DNA from: Scybalousia_A sp964639765
GTDB lineage: Bacteria > Bacteroidota > Bacteroidia > Bacteroidales > P3
DNA length: 64,000 bases
Assembly: GCA_964639765.1 (NCBI GenBank)
Contig: CAZXEN010000007.1
Location: 7,803-71,802, forward strand
Direction: 5' to 3'
Positions 1 to 9,200 of this stretch are shown one piece after another (within the stretch, counting starts at the first letter, position 1; each line of letters begins with the position of its first letter). Under the pieces are notes generated by a model. That model ran no database searches. It worked only from the letters and a program-made list of their open reading frames with translations, and was not told the origin of the DNA. The position numbers and the translations under genes were made by a program.

Positions 1-1
1 T

Positions 2-517
2 CCTTTTAAGAGCTATGACAAGAAATACAACCGTTCTGAAAGCATACTTTTGCCTGCAAGCATAGAAGAAAAGTTCGTTGTCAATTTTGTTATTGCTTTT
101 ATTATAGTGCCTGTCATAAGTTTCGGGGCAATTTTTATAGGTATGGAGATAGGGCATCTGGTAAACTGGATTAGATTCAGGGAATATGTGCTTTTATATG
201 AAGAGACTTTGTATCATTTTACAGAGTCTGGACATTGGATAACAGTTTTTCTTGCAATATCTTTTTCTTTCTTGGGTGCAGTTGTATTCAAGAAGAACAA
301 ACTTATTAAGACTTGGGCTATAGTTTTTGCTCTTAATGTTTTGCTTATAATAGGTTTAAGTGTGTGGGTTTATTTAAATGCCGATACCATTGAGAAAGTA
401 TATAAGACTTTCTTGCTGGGAAGCATACTTTTTACTTTGTTTGAAATAGCTTTGTATTTGATATGTGCAGCTTGTGTTGTCGGAGCATATCTGAAATTAA
501 GAAGGGAAAGGAGTTAG
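2..517 (+). CDS. Membrane protein, 5'-truncated by window edge (ABC-2 permease-like)
   Basis: The frame is open from base 2 to the TAG at 515-517, so the true start lies upstream of the window. A TTG at 50 is only an internal codon. About four hydrophobic segments are visible (FVIAFIIVPVISFGAIF, ITVFLAISFSFLGAVVF, TWAIVFALNVLLIIGL, and a last one near LYLICAACVVGAYL), and the protein ends in a basic tail. The segment LPASIEEKF before the first helix resembles a motif I associate with small ABC-2-type membrane proteins of Bacteroidetes. The GntR/YtrA regulator starts 5 bases downstream, which fits a transporter operon. The membrane location is clear from the sequence; the transport role is inference. 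Confidence 0.6.
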   Translation, partial: PFKSYDKKYNRSESILLPASIEEKFVVNFVIAFIIVPVISFGAIFIGMEIGHLVNWIRFREYVLLYEETLYHFTESGHWITVFLAISFSFLGAVVFKKNKLIKTWAIVFALNVLLIIGLSVWVYLNADTIEKVYKTFLLGSILFTLFEIALYLICAACVVGAYLKLRRERS

Positions 518-522
518 GCTAT

Positions 523-867
523 ATGTTAAAGGATAATACTCCCATATTCATACAGTTGGCAGACAAGATTGCAGACGATATTCTCTCGGGAAGAGTCAAT
601 GCAGACGAAAGGATTTCCTCTATCAGGGAACTCGCAGCACAGTATGAGGTGAATGTAAATACTGCTGCCAAGGCAATAGAAAGACTGTCTTCAAGCAATA
701 TTATCTACAACAAAAGAGGTATGGGCTACTATGTGAACAAAGGGGCCAAGGAAGAGATTTCAAACATCAGGAAACAGGATTTCTTTGATAGTTTTCTTCC
801 TCTGCTGAAAAAGAATATGGAACAGTTAAACATTTCTTTTGAGGAGATAAAACAAAAATTGATGTAA
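523..867 (+). CDS. GntR-family regulator, YtrA-like
   Basis: A 114-aa protein with an N-terminal winged helix of GntR type: the stretch IFIQLADKIADDILSGRV is followed by SIRELAAQYEVNVNTAAKA and a wing with GMGYYV. Only about 45 residues follow, far too few for a FadR or UTRA effector domain, so it belongs with the short YtrA subgroup, which often controls ABC transporters. The ATG at 523 follows an AAAGGAG at about 508-514 and fits the family start; an in-frame extension further upstream overlaps the preceding gene and is not needed. Co-transcription with the upstream membrane protein is likely. The effector is unknown. Confidence 0.85.
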   Translation: MLKDNTPIFIQLADKIADDILSGRVNADERISSIRELAAQYEVNVNTAAKAIERLSSSNIIYNKRGMGYYVNKGAKEEISNIRKQDFFDSFLPLLKKNMEQLNISFEEIKQKLM

Positions 868-906
868 AAAAATCATACCTGAAGGCTTCTATTTGAGAAA
901 ATGTTT

Positions 907-914
907 TACTTTTG
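907..914 (+). promoter_or_regulatory. Promoter -7 box for the TPR gene
   Basis: TACTTTTG matches the Bacteroidetes -7 consensus TAnnTTTG. Transcription would start near 920, leaving a leader of about 27 bases before the ATG at 948. No TTTG sits at the preferred -33 distance; the nearest is 11 bases upstream. The TTG inside this box (912-914) would otherwise look like a start codon for the TPR protein and should be ignored. Confidence 0.55.
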
Positions 915-947
915 CTACCTGTTTTAAAAGTAGAGAATAATCCAATT

Positions 948-3900
948 ATGAAGAAAACATTTTCAATGAATAAATATTTAATGTTATTTCTTTTGGGCAT
1001 AACGTTTTTTAACGCCTATGCTCAAAAGACTTTTGTAAACACAGAATGGGAACAAAGAAAAGCAAAGGCTGCAGCCCTTCAGGAAGAGAGAAATTATGTG
1101 CAGGCTTATAATGAATACTCAAAACTTATAAGCATATACGAAAAAATAGCTCCTCAGAGTCTTAGCCGGGAACAAGAGGGAATGGATGTTGCAGACCTGT
1201 ATTTCAACAGGGCTTTGTGCGCATATTACCTTATGAACAATGATGTTGATATGCTTTTCAAGGAATACAAAACCTTATTTCCTAATTCAATAAAGAAAAA
1301 CCGCGCTGACTTCTTTACGGCAAATTGGTATGCAAGCAAGGCAGATTTTCTTATGGCTTTGAACACCTACGCCAATATGGATACAACTTCCCTGACAGCT
1401 TTGGAACGTCAGGAATATGATTATAAACTTGGCTATTGTTATTTTCTGCAAAACATAAAAGACAAAGCAAAGATTTATTTTTCCAAAGTAAAGGACACCG
1501 ACAGCAAATATGCTTCTGTATGTAAATACTACTATGGTCACATACTTTACACAGAAGAGAAATATGATTTGGCTCTCAAGGAATTTGAACCTTTGGAGAA
1601 CAACAAACACTTTTCCAAGGTGGTTCCTTATTACATTTGTCAGATATATTATTTTCAGAAGGATTATGATGCTCTTATAAAAAAAGCTCCAAAGCTTAGC
1701 AAGAATGCCATCAACTCCAAACGTGCAACCGAACTCAACCGTATGTTAGGCGATGCTTACTACAAAAAAGGAGAATACGAACAAGCCTTGCCTTATATAG
1801 AACAGTCTATCAAAAGCAACGAAGGCATCAATCGCAATGACAACTATCTTATGGCTTATTGCCTTATGGAAACAGGGAAAAATGTCGAAGCTATTCCTTT
1901 CTTTGAGGCTTGCACTGCAGAAGAAGATGCACTGACACAGAATGCTCTTTATTCTTTGGGCTATTGCTATTTGATACAAGGAGACTCTTCTCTTGCCCTT
2001 AACTCCTACAACAAGGCTTCTACAATGGATTATGATAAAACAATTCAGGAAGATGCTTTATTCTCTTATGCCAAACTTTGTGTAGTCAATCCTAATCCTT
2101 ACAATGAAACCCTTGTCAAAAGATTGAAAACTTACATCAAAGCCAATGTAAAGACAGACCCAAAGACAAAAAAGACCAAAGAAGGAGCAAGAGTTGGAGA
2201 AGCTCGTAGGTGTTTGGCACAGATTTATGGAAGCACACACAACTATGCTGCAGCTTTGGAACAAATGGAAGGCATAAAAAACAGAGATGAACAACTGAAT
2301 AAAATCTATGTTAAAACATGTCTTAACAGAGGTATAGAGCTATTCAATGAAGAAAAATACAAAGAGAGTATAAAGGTATTGGACAAGATAGAACAAAATT
2401 CAACCGCTGCAACCAATGAAATAACTGCAACGGCAATATACATAAAAGCAGAAGCATTGTATAGAACCAATTCCTACAAGAAGAGTGAAGAAATGTTGCG
2501 CTCTTTCTATGTTGTGCCGGACAATGAAAACAATCCTTACAAATCCTCTGCGGACTATTTGATGGCTTACAACCTGTTTAAACAAAAGAAATACTCTTTG
2601 TCCAAGGAATATTTTGCAAAGCTGGAACAAAGCAATGAGGACAATACGGTAAAGAATGATTCCAAGTTGCGTATAGCAGATTGCCAGTATATGATAAAAG
2701 ATTATTCCGGAGCAATAAAATCCTATGGTTCTTTTATTGAGACCAATTCTGCAAATGCAGACTATGCAACATATCAGAAAGCCATGGCTCTTGGAGCAAA
2801 GGGAGAGTACAACACCAAAGCACAGACACTAAAACAAGGTATCAACAGCTACACAAGTTCTTCATACCTGCCAGCAATGACTTATGAGTTGGCAAATACC
2901 TATCTTGCGTTGAATGACAACGACCAGGCTTTAAGCACTTATCAAAGTTTGTTGAGGAAGTATCCCGATAATGCTTTTACAAAAGACTGTCTTGGTAAGG
3001 TTGGAATGCTTCAATATCAGTCAGGACAATACGATGAAGCCCTGAAATCTTTGGATAAGCTTGTAAGGAACTATCCTGATTCAAAACAATCCAAAGCAGC
3101 ATTGTCCACTATCAAGAACATCTATATGGACAAAGGAGAACCAGAAGCATACATATCCTATATAAACAATCTTGGCTCTGGAAAGGTAAGCAAACAAGAA
3201 GAGGAAGACCTGTTATATCAGACAGCAGAAAACAGATATATGGATGAAAAGTATTCTGAGGCAATATCTTCTTTCAAAAAATATCTTGCTTCTTTCCCGG
3301 AAGGTAATTACAGCACAAAAGCAGAATATTATCTGGCTGATTGTTATATGAGAGAAAGAGATTCGCTTCATTCAGGAGAATATTATTATAAGGTTGCAAT
3401 GAAGCCTTATAACCAATATACAGAGAAATCTTTGCTAATGTCTTCCAACATATACTCAAGCATGGAGGATACAGAGAAATCCTTGAGAATCTACAATAGG
3501 CTGGACAGCATTACAACCTCTTCTGCTAACAAGCTTTTGGCAAGAAAAGGCAAGATGAATATTTATTACAGCACAAGCGACTACAACAATGCAATCTCCG
3601 CAGCAAAGGACCTTTTGGAAATGGAAAACATAGACCAGTATACCAAAGAAAATGCTTATTTTGTACTTGCGGAAAGCTATCTGGAGACAGGCAAACCAAA
3701 CAACGCAAAAGAATACATACAGGAACTGCAGAATTCCGCCAACTCAAAATATTCTTCTTTTGCTCAATATTCTCTTGCCAAGATGGAATATGACAACAAG
3801 AATTACACAGAAAGTGAGAAAATCATCAGGAAAATGTCAAAGAGCGGAGCAGATGACTACTATCTTGCTTTGGGCTTTATACTTTGGTCGGATATATTCT

Positions 3901-4109
3901 CTGCCAACGGAAACGATTTTCAGGCAAAGCAGACCTTGCAGTCTATCATAGACAACTATGATGGAGACGATGGTATAAAACAACTTGCAACAGACAAGCT
4001 TGCACAACTTGAAGACAAAAACAACAAAGAAAAACAAGAGAACGAAGACAAGCTGAACAAGCAAGAGAATTCTGTTGATGAAATCATAATAGAAGACAAC
4101 AAGTATTAA
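948..4109 (+). CDS. Large secreted/periplasmic TPR-repeat protein
   Basis: A 1053-aa protein with a signal peptide (MKKTFSMNKYLMLFLLGITFF, probable cleavage after NAYA) followed by tetratricopeptide repeats over nearly the whole length. Typical repeat pieces are YDYKLGYCYFLQN, NALYSLGYCYLIQGD, AEYYLADCYMRERD and NAYFVLAESYLETGK. The last 40 residues are charged, low-complexity and rich in Lys, Glu and Asn. TPR arrays act as protein-binding scaffolds. The next gene, 27 bases on, encodes an outer-membrane barrel, so the two probably work together at the envelope. ATG 948 was chosen because the signal peptide begins there and the earlier TTG falls inside the promoter. The partner and exact role are unknown. 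Confidence 0.8.
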   Translation: MKKTFSMNKYLMLFLLGITFFNAYAQKTFVNTEWEQRKAKAAALQEERNYVQAYNEYSKLISIYEKIAPQSLSREQEGMDVADLYFNRALCAYYLMNNDVDMLFKEYKTLFPNSIKKNRADFFTANWYASKADFLMALNTYANMDTTSLTALERQEYDYKLGYCYFLQNIKDKAKIYFSKVKDTDSKYASVCKYYYGHILYTEEKYDLALKEFEPLENNKHFSKVVPYYICQIYYFQKDYDALIKKAPKLSKNAINSKRATELNRMLGDAYYKKGEYEQALPYIEQSIKSNEGINRNDNYLMAYCLMETGKNVEAIPFFEACTAEEDALTQNALYSLGYCYLIQGDSSLALNSYNKASTMDYDKTIQEDALFSYAKLCVVNPNPYNETLVKRLKTYIKANVKTDPKTKKTKEGARVGEARRCLAQIYGSTHNYAAALEQMEGIKNRDEQLNKIYVKTCLNRGIELFNEEKYKESIKVLDKIEQNSTAATNEITATAIYIKAEALYRTNSYKKSEEMLRSFYVVPDNENNPYKSSADYLMAYNLFKQKKYSLSKEYFAKLEQSNEDNTVKNDSKLRIADCQYMIKDYSGAIKSYGSFIETNSANADYATYQKAMALGAKGEYNTKAQTLKQGINSYTSSSYLPAMTYELANTYLALNDNDQALSTYQSLLRKYPDNAFTKDCLGKVGMLQYQSGQYDEALKSLDKLVRNYPDSKQSKAALSTIKNIYMDKGEPEAYISYINNLGSGKVSKQEEEDLLYQTAENRYMDEKYSEAISSFKKYLASFPEGNYSTKAEYYLADCYMRERDSLHSGEYYYKVAMKPYNQYTEKSLLMSSNIYSSMEDTEKSLRIYNRLDSITTSSANKLLARKGKMNIYYSTSDYNNAISAAKDLLEMENIDQYTKENAYFVLAESYLETGKPNNAKEYIQELQNSANSKYSSFAQYSLAKMEYDNKNYTESEKIIRKMSKSGADDYYLALGFILWSDIFSANGNDFQAKQTLQSIIDNYDGDDGIKQLATDKLAQLEDKNNKEKQENEDKLNKQENSVDEIIIEDNKY

Positions 4110-4136
4110 TTTGGAAAAAATAAGGAGAAAAGAAAA

Positions 4137-5801
4137 ATGATAAAGCGTAATATATTATTGGTTTTTGTATTGTTGTTTGCGATAGGTCTGCAGGCACAAG
4201 ACGACACATACAACGAGAATGTGACAATCAACGTTGCTTTTGACCCTATGATAAACGATGCAAACAAGCTGAACAAAAATCTTTCCATTTTTGACACGTC
4301 TTTCACCAAAATAGATTTCTCTTTTGACAGGATAAAGAAAGGCTATGACACACATCTGACATTTGACACCATAAAAGCCGCTTCTGTGAAAGGAGAACCC
4401 CAGACAACCCTTTACAACTTTAATCTTAAAGGAGGTTTAGGTTTGGCTTTTGGCAAAGATTTGAAGATGGCTTTCACTCCTTTGTTGCAAGGCTCTTATA
4501 CTTCGCTTCGCAACAGAAATCTTCTTTACGGTGTGGATGTTTATTCCCGTTCTGCTCTTACGGGAGAAAAGAACTATGGCCATAGCGGTTATTCCAATGA
4601 AGATATAAATCTCTATGCAAAAAGGATTTTCAAACATTATTCTCTTTCTTCCCGTGCTTTCTACAACTATTCCAGAAACTATTACTATGGTTCAGAACTC
4701 TATCCTAAACAGAATATAGACAATTCGGACTACAGAATATCTTGGCATAATGTTGGAGCCGATGTCTCCTATACAACCTTGAACAGGGAGGAAGATATAC
4801 AACACAATGGCAGGCTGAACTTCCAATACACCTCAAGCAACAGGGCAACGGGAGAGTTTTATCTGCATACTTTGTTGGACGGAGCAATGGAGTTGGACTT
4901 GTTCAGAGGAGCATCAAACCAAAAAGCAGGAGTAACTTTTGACTATAAGCACTCTTTTTATAGAAAATCAAAAGCATTGATAGACCTTGCCCCTTATTTT
5001 GTCTTTGACTGGGAAAAGTTTCATTTCTTTGCTTCCTTGGGCTTGGACTTGGGCGTTCATACTTTCAGAAGTTTTCAGCTCTTGCCTGCAGCAACGGTCA
5101 GCTTTGAACTTATCCCTCAAATATTTAGTCTGTATGGAGGCTTGAAATCAGAAAGCATAATGCCGACACTTAACGATTTGAGAACAGAGAATCCTTTTAT
5201 TCAATCTACTCCACTTTTGAAAGATGCTACTCACAACACTTTCTTTGCCAAAGGTTTTCTTAATATCACAGCAAAATCACAGCTAAGCCTCGAAGTAGGC
5301 TATAAGAAACTGTACAATCAACATTTCTTTATGAATACAGACATAGTCGGCAAAAATATCTACAACGTCCATAAAGTTGTCTATGATGATGCCGGCAAAT
5401 ACTATCTTGCCTTGGAAAACTGTTTCCCTGTAGGTGCTTCTTTCTATTGTAACCTGAAAGCCACCTTGCAACGCACCAACAGAGACGACAAGGATTTTGA
5501 AGCTTGGTATAATCCTGCTTTTGAGTTTTCGGCTAAGTTAAACTATGCTTACAACAACCTTCTTAATATCAGCCTTACTCCAGCATTTCATTCAAAGAGC
5601 AAAGCATACGTAGAGAGTCTGGGCAAAGAAGTGGATGTAAAGGCAATGTTTGACGTCTCCCTTTATGCAACATACCAATACGACGAAAAATGGTCTTTCT
5701 TTGCAGAACTTAACAACCTTGCCTTTCAGCAGTCATACTTGTATTACAACTACCCGGCACATACATTCAACTTCCTTTTAGGCTGTGTATATAGGATGTA
5801 G
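4137..5801 (+). CDS. Outer-membrane beta-barrel protein, TonB-receptor-like without a plug
   Basis: A 554-aa protein with a signal peptide ending in LQAQ. A short N-terminal segment (NVTINVAFDPMINDANKLNK) has the pattern I associate with a family of Bacteroidetes barrel proteins, and alternating amphipathic strands rich in Tyr, Phe and Asn follow to the C-terminus. The last residues (NFLLGCVYRM) fit a closing strand, though the end is Met rather than the usual aromatic. At this length there is no room for a plug domain plus a 22-stranded barrel, so it is not a complete TonB-dependent receptor. It follows the TPR gene by 27 bases, probably in one transcript. The substrate is unknown. Confidence 0.7.
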   Translation: MIKRNILLVFVLLFAIGLQAQDDTYNENVTINVAFDPMINDANKLNKNLSIFDTSFTKIDFSFDRIKKGYDTHLTFDTIKAASVKGEPQTTLYNFNLKGGLGLAFGKDLKMAFTPLLQGSYTSLRNRNLLYGVDVYSRSALTGEKNYGHSGYSNEDINLYAKRIFKHYSLSSRAFYNYSRNYYYGSELYPKQNIDNSDYRISWHNVGADVSYTTLNREEDIQHNGRLNFQYTSSNRATGEFYLHTLLDGAMELDLFRGASNQKAGVTFDYKHSFYRKSKALIDLAPYFVFDWEKFHFFASLGLDLGVHTFRSFQLLPAATVSFELIPQIFSLYGGLKSESIMPTLNDLRTENPFIQSTPLLKDATHNTFFAKGFLNITAKSQLSLEVGYKKLYNQHFFMNTDIVGKNIYNVHKVVYDDAGKYYLALENCFPVGASFYCNLKATLQRTNRDDKDFEAWYNPAFEFSAKLNYAYNNLLNISLTPAFHSKSKAYVESLGKEVDVKAMFDVSLYATYQYDEKWSFFAELNNLAFQQSYLYYNYPAHTFNFLLGCVYRM

Positions 5802-5836
5802 GATGTTTTTCTTTCTTTAGTTGGCATAGACTATGT

Positions 5837-5861
5837 TGTAGTGTCTCTCCGAGACGCTACA
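5837..5861 (+). terminator. Strong hairpin downstream of the barrel gene
   Basis: An 11-bp stem (TGTAGTGTCTC pairing with GAGACGCTACA, one G-T wobble) closes a TCC loop 36 bases after the stop. No T-run follows directly, so it may protect the mRNA end or act with the A/T-flanked hairpin at 5934-5970. Confidence 0.45.
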
Positions 5862-5933
5862 TTACAGATATAAATAATCCCCAAAAAAATCGGCGATTTT
5901 CCCCTACGTTTTACGTATATATTATATACAAAA

Positions 5934-5970
5934 ATCCCCGATATTTTAAACAATAACGGGGATATTTTTC
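5934..5970 (+). terminator. Probable intrinsic terminator
   Basis: ATCCCCG at 5934-5940 pairs with CGGGGAT at 5957-5963. The loop is 16 bases and a T-rich tract follows (ATTTTTCATTTTT). It probably ends the TPR/barrel transcript. The 5802-6273 gap also holds the hairpin at 5837, a TAATTTTG box on the plus strand at 6045 with no gene behind it, and the terminator at 6225. Confidence 0.5.
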
Positions 5971-6224
5971 ATTTTTGTTTAATAGCATCTCTCCATTCCA
6001 AAGAAAACAAAAGATGAAAAAATAGTCATTTAATTAAAATTTACTAATTTTGCAACGTACGTAGAGAAGTGTAGACTTTTTTATGTATTTCGTATGGAAA
6101 CGTTATGTTTGACTTAATACTCGAAATCCTGAGAAAATTTCGTAGATAGTAAAAACAAGTTACGTATATGTTGTTTCCCCCTTTTTGCATCTGCCAACTT
6201 GAATGTTATATATATGTACGCAAA

Positions 6225-6257
6225 AATACCAAGATTAATTTTATTAATCTTGGTATT
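6225..6257 (-). terminator. Intrinsic terminator of the M6 protease gene
   Basis: A perfect 15-bp stem (AATACCAAGATTAAT and its complement) closes a 3-base loop. On the minus strand it is followed by TTTTG, and it lies 17 bases past the protease stop. Confidence 0.75.
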
Positions 6258-6273
6258 ATGCTTGATTGTTGGA

Positions 6274-9200
6274 TTATTCAACAATCAGTTTTCTGTTTTG
6301 GTTTCCTATTCTTATGTAATAAACTCCAGCAGGGTAATCCGTAAGATTTATTCTTGTATGGCTGTTTCCTTTTTCCAATATGGTATTGTAACGTATTCTT
6401 CCCAATTCATCTATTATTGTCAAAGTGTTCTGTTCTGTTAACCTTTCAACAGCCACTGTTACAAAGTCTTTTGCAGGGTTAGGAATCAGATTCAAGACCA
6501 TATCATTATTTGGTTCATTCAAAGAGGAAGTCCAATAATGGCTGTAAATAGTTACAACACTATCGCAACCGTAAACACTTGCAAGATTAAATACTGTTGT
6601 ATCTATCTGTTCTTCTGTCCCTGAAGCATAGGTGTTGGTGTCGTGTATTACTATATTATATGTAGGCATTACCTCAAGATGAAGAGTTACCAAAGTATCG
6701 CAGTTTGCACCCTGAACCTCGCTATAATATGTTCCGGATTCCGTATGACCCATATAGGATTCTCCTTCGCAGATAACTTGGTCAAGGGAAATATTCACTA
6801 TACAAGAGTCTGAGTCTGTACTTGCAGTATCCAATGTTGTGAATGTAACAACTGCTGTCGGTCCTTGAACCTCGTTTGCATTGAAAGGAAATACATACAC
6901 CTTATACTCAGTATTAGGGGTCAGTTCACTCATAGTAAAAGACATCGGGCTGTATGTTTTTGACCAGTTGTTATCCAAACAATATTGCAAAATCAAAGCA
7001 TCTGTTGTAAGATTCAGACTATTGAAAGCATCTGTCTGTCCTTGAACTTCATAATAGTAATTTGTTTGGCTGTTGGTTGTGATATCAATATCTGCACTCG
7101 TTGTTGTAATATTTGAAACATTGATTGTAGCTGTTGCAGTACCTGTTCCGCCTTGAGATACAGCAACATTGAATGTTTTCTTTATAAATACCGTATCGCC
7201 ATAGCCGACAGCCCAGACAACTATTTCGTAATCTGTATTTGGAGTTGTGTAGTATGCTACAGTATCGTCTTGAGTATATTCATTTATATAATTGTTTTGT
7301 ATCAAATAACGCAGAACTTCATTCAGAGACATATTGTTTCCAGAAGCAAAGTTCTCTACAACGCTGTCCTGATAGCGTGTTGCATAATATTTTTCACAAC
7401 TTTCGTTCTTTGTGTAAGACCATTGTGCAGCCAAAGAGCCGTTATAATAGAATGTATCTACATCTGAGATAACTACACTTGGAGGGACTATCACAGTATC
7501 CAATGTTGTGAATGTAACAACTGCTGTCGGTCCTTGGACCTCGTTTGCATTGAAAGGAAATACATACACCTTATACTCAGTATTAGGAGTCAGTTCACTC
7601 ATAGTAAAAGACATCGGACTATATGTTTTTGACCAGTTGTTATCCAAACAATATTGCAAAATCAAAGCATCTGTTGTAAGATTCAGACTATTGAAAGCAT
7701 CTGTCTGTCCTTGAACTTCATAATAGTAATTTGTTTGGCTGTTGGTTGTGATATCAATATCTGCACTCGTTGTTGTAATATTTGAAACATTGATTGTAGC
7801 TGTTGCAGTACCTGTTCCGCCTTGAGATACAGCAACATTGAATGTTTTCTTTATAAATACCGTATCGCCATAGCCGACAGCCCAGACAACTATTTCGTAA
7901 TCTGTATTTGGAGTTGTGTAGTATGCTACAGTATCGTCTTGAGTATATTCATTTATATAATTGTTTTGTATCAAATAACGCAGAACTTCATTCAGAGACA
8001 TATTGTTTCCAGAAGCAAAGTTCTCTACAACGCTGTCCTGATAGCGTGTTGCATAATATTTTTCACAACTTTCGTTCTTTGTGTAAGACCATTGTGCAGC
8101 CAAAGAGCCGTTATAATAGAATGTATCTACATCTGAGATAACTACACTTGGAGTTCCCAAAACCATTGTTCCAAAATCAAAAGCCATGGTATTGGTGGAA
8201 GTATAATGTATGTTGGTTACTGCCACATTGACAGAAGTTCCATCGTTCAGATGAGGAGTATTAGGGGAGTTAGGAGCAAAGGAATTAATATTGGATGTTG
8301 AACCAAAAGGAGCGTATGCATTAACTCCGTCTGTAACAACACCTGTTGAAGGTTCAATAAACCAACCTCTTTCACTTGGAGTAACGTTTATGGTGTTGCT
8401 TCCATAATTTAACCAATTGTTAATTTTAACTCTGTCTCCGTGATAAACAAGCAGGCCTTGACCAGGAATAAATAAATCCCAGCCTGTCTTTTTTCTCATT
8501 TCAAGAATAAAGAACTCATCACTGTTAGGAATACCTATATAATAGCCTGTGTCTGTTGTGCCATTTACTGCTCTTATGCCTGCATTTGTTCTCGGAGAAG
8601 AAAGAGTGTCAATAGTAACCCAGTCTGTTATTATTTTTTCTCCTACAGAAAGATAAGGTGGAGTATCTCCATCATTATTGTATGAGCCACTTGCCATTAA
8701 GTCATAGTATCCTGTTGTTACGGAATTACCATCTGAGCCAGAATAATCAGTATCATAGTTATCTGGCAAGCCAAGAACATGACCAAATTCGTGGCACATT
8801 GTTCCTATGCCGTCCATTTGAGTTGCACTTCTTTTTTCTGCAGAACAAGCGTAAGTCCAGATACGTGTGTTGTCTTTATAAACCTGATACATCCACAGAG
8901 CCCAGCGATGAGGCCAGATTTCATCTTCATTACCTGTTGAAGACTCCGGTGTTCCTGCAAAGATTATATGAAAACCATCAACTTCTCCGTCGTTATCGTT
9001 GTCAAAATGAGAAAAATCCACGTACGGATCAACCAAATCAACAACATCTTTTACAAAGTTCTGATAGTTTTCATCTTCATCTTCGTTGCTTCCATAATAA
9101 GCCATATTGTGAGGAAGAGTATATGGGCCAACAACTCTGATAGCCATATTGAACTGATTGTTGGAATTGTCAAGATAGTAGTCTTTTACACTTCCATAGC

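Noticed and set aside
912..947. TTG start for the TPR protein (likewise TTG at 29797 for mrdA and 31161 for the DUF3109 gene)
   Set aside because: In each case the TTG is part of a TAnnTTTG promoter box, upstream of the expected transcription start.
6199..6441. Small plus-strand frame of 80 codons
   Set aside because: It runs through the terminator hairpin and into the 3' end of the protease gene on the other strand.
7153..8141. Two pairs of identical small frames on the plus strand
   Set aside because: They are antisense shadows of the tandem duplication in the M6 protease gene.
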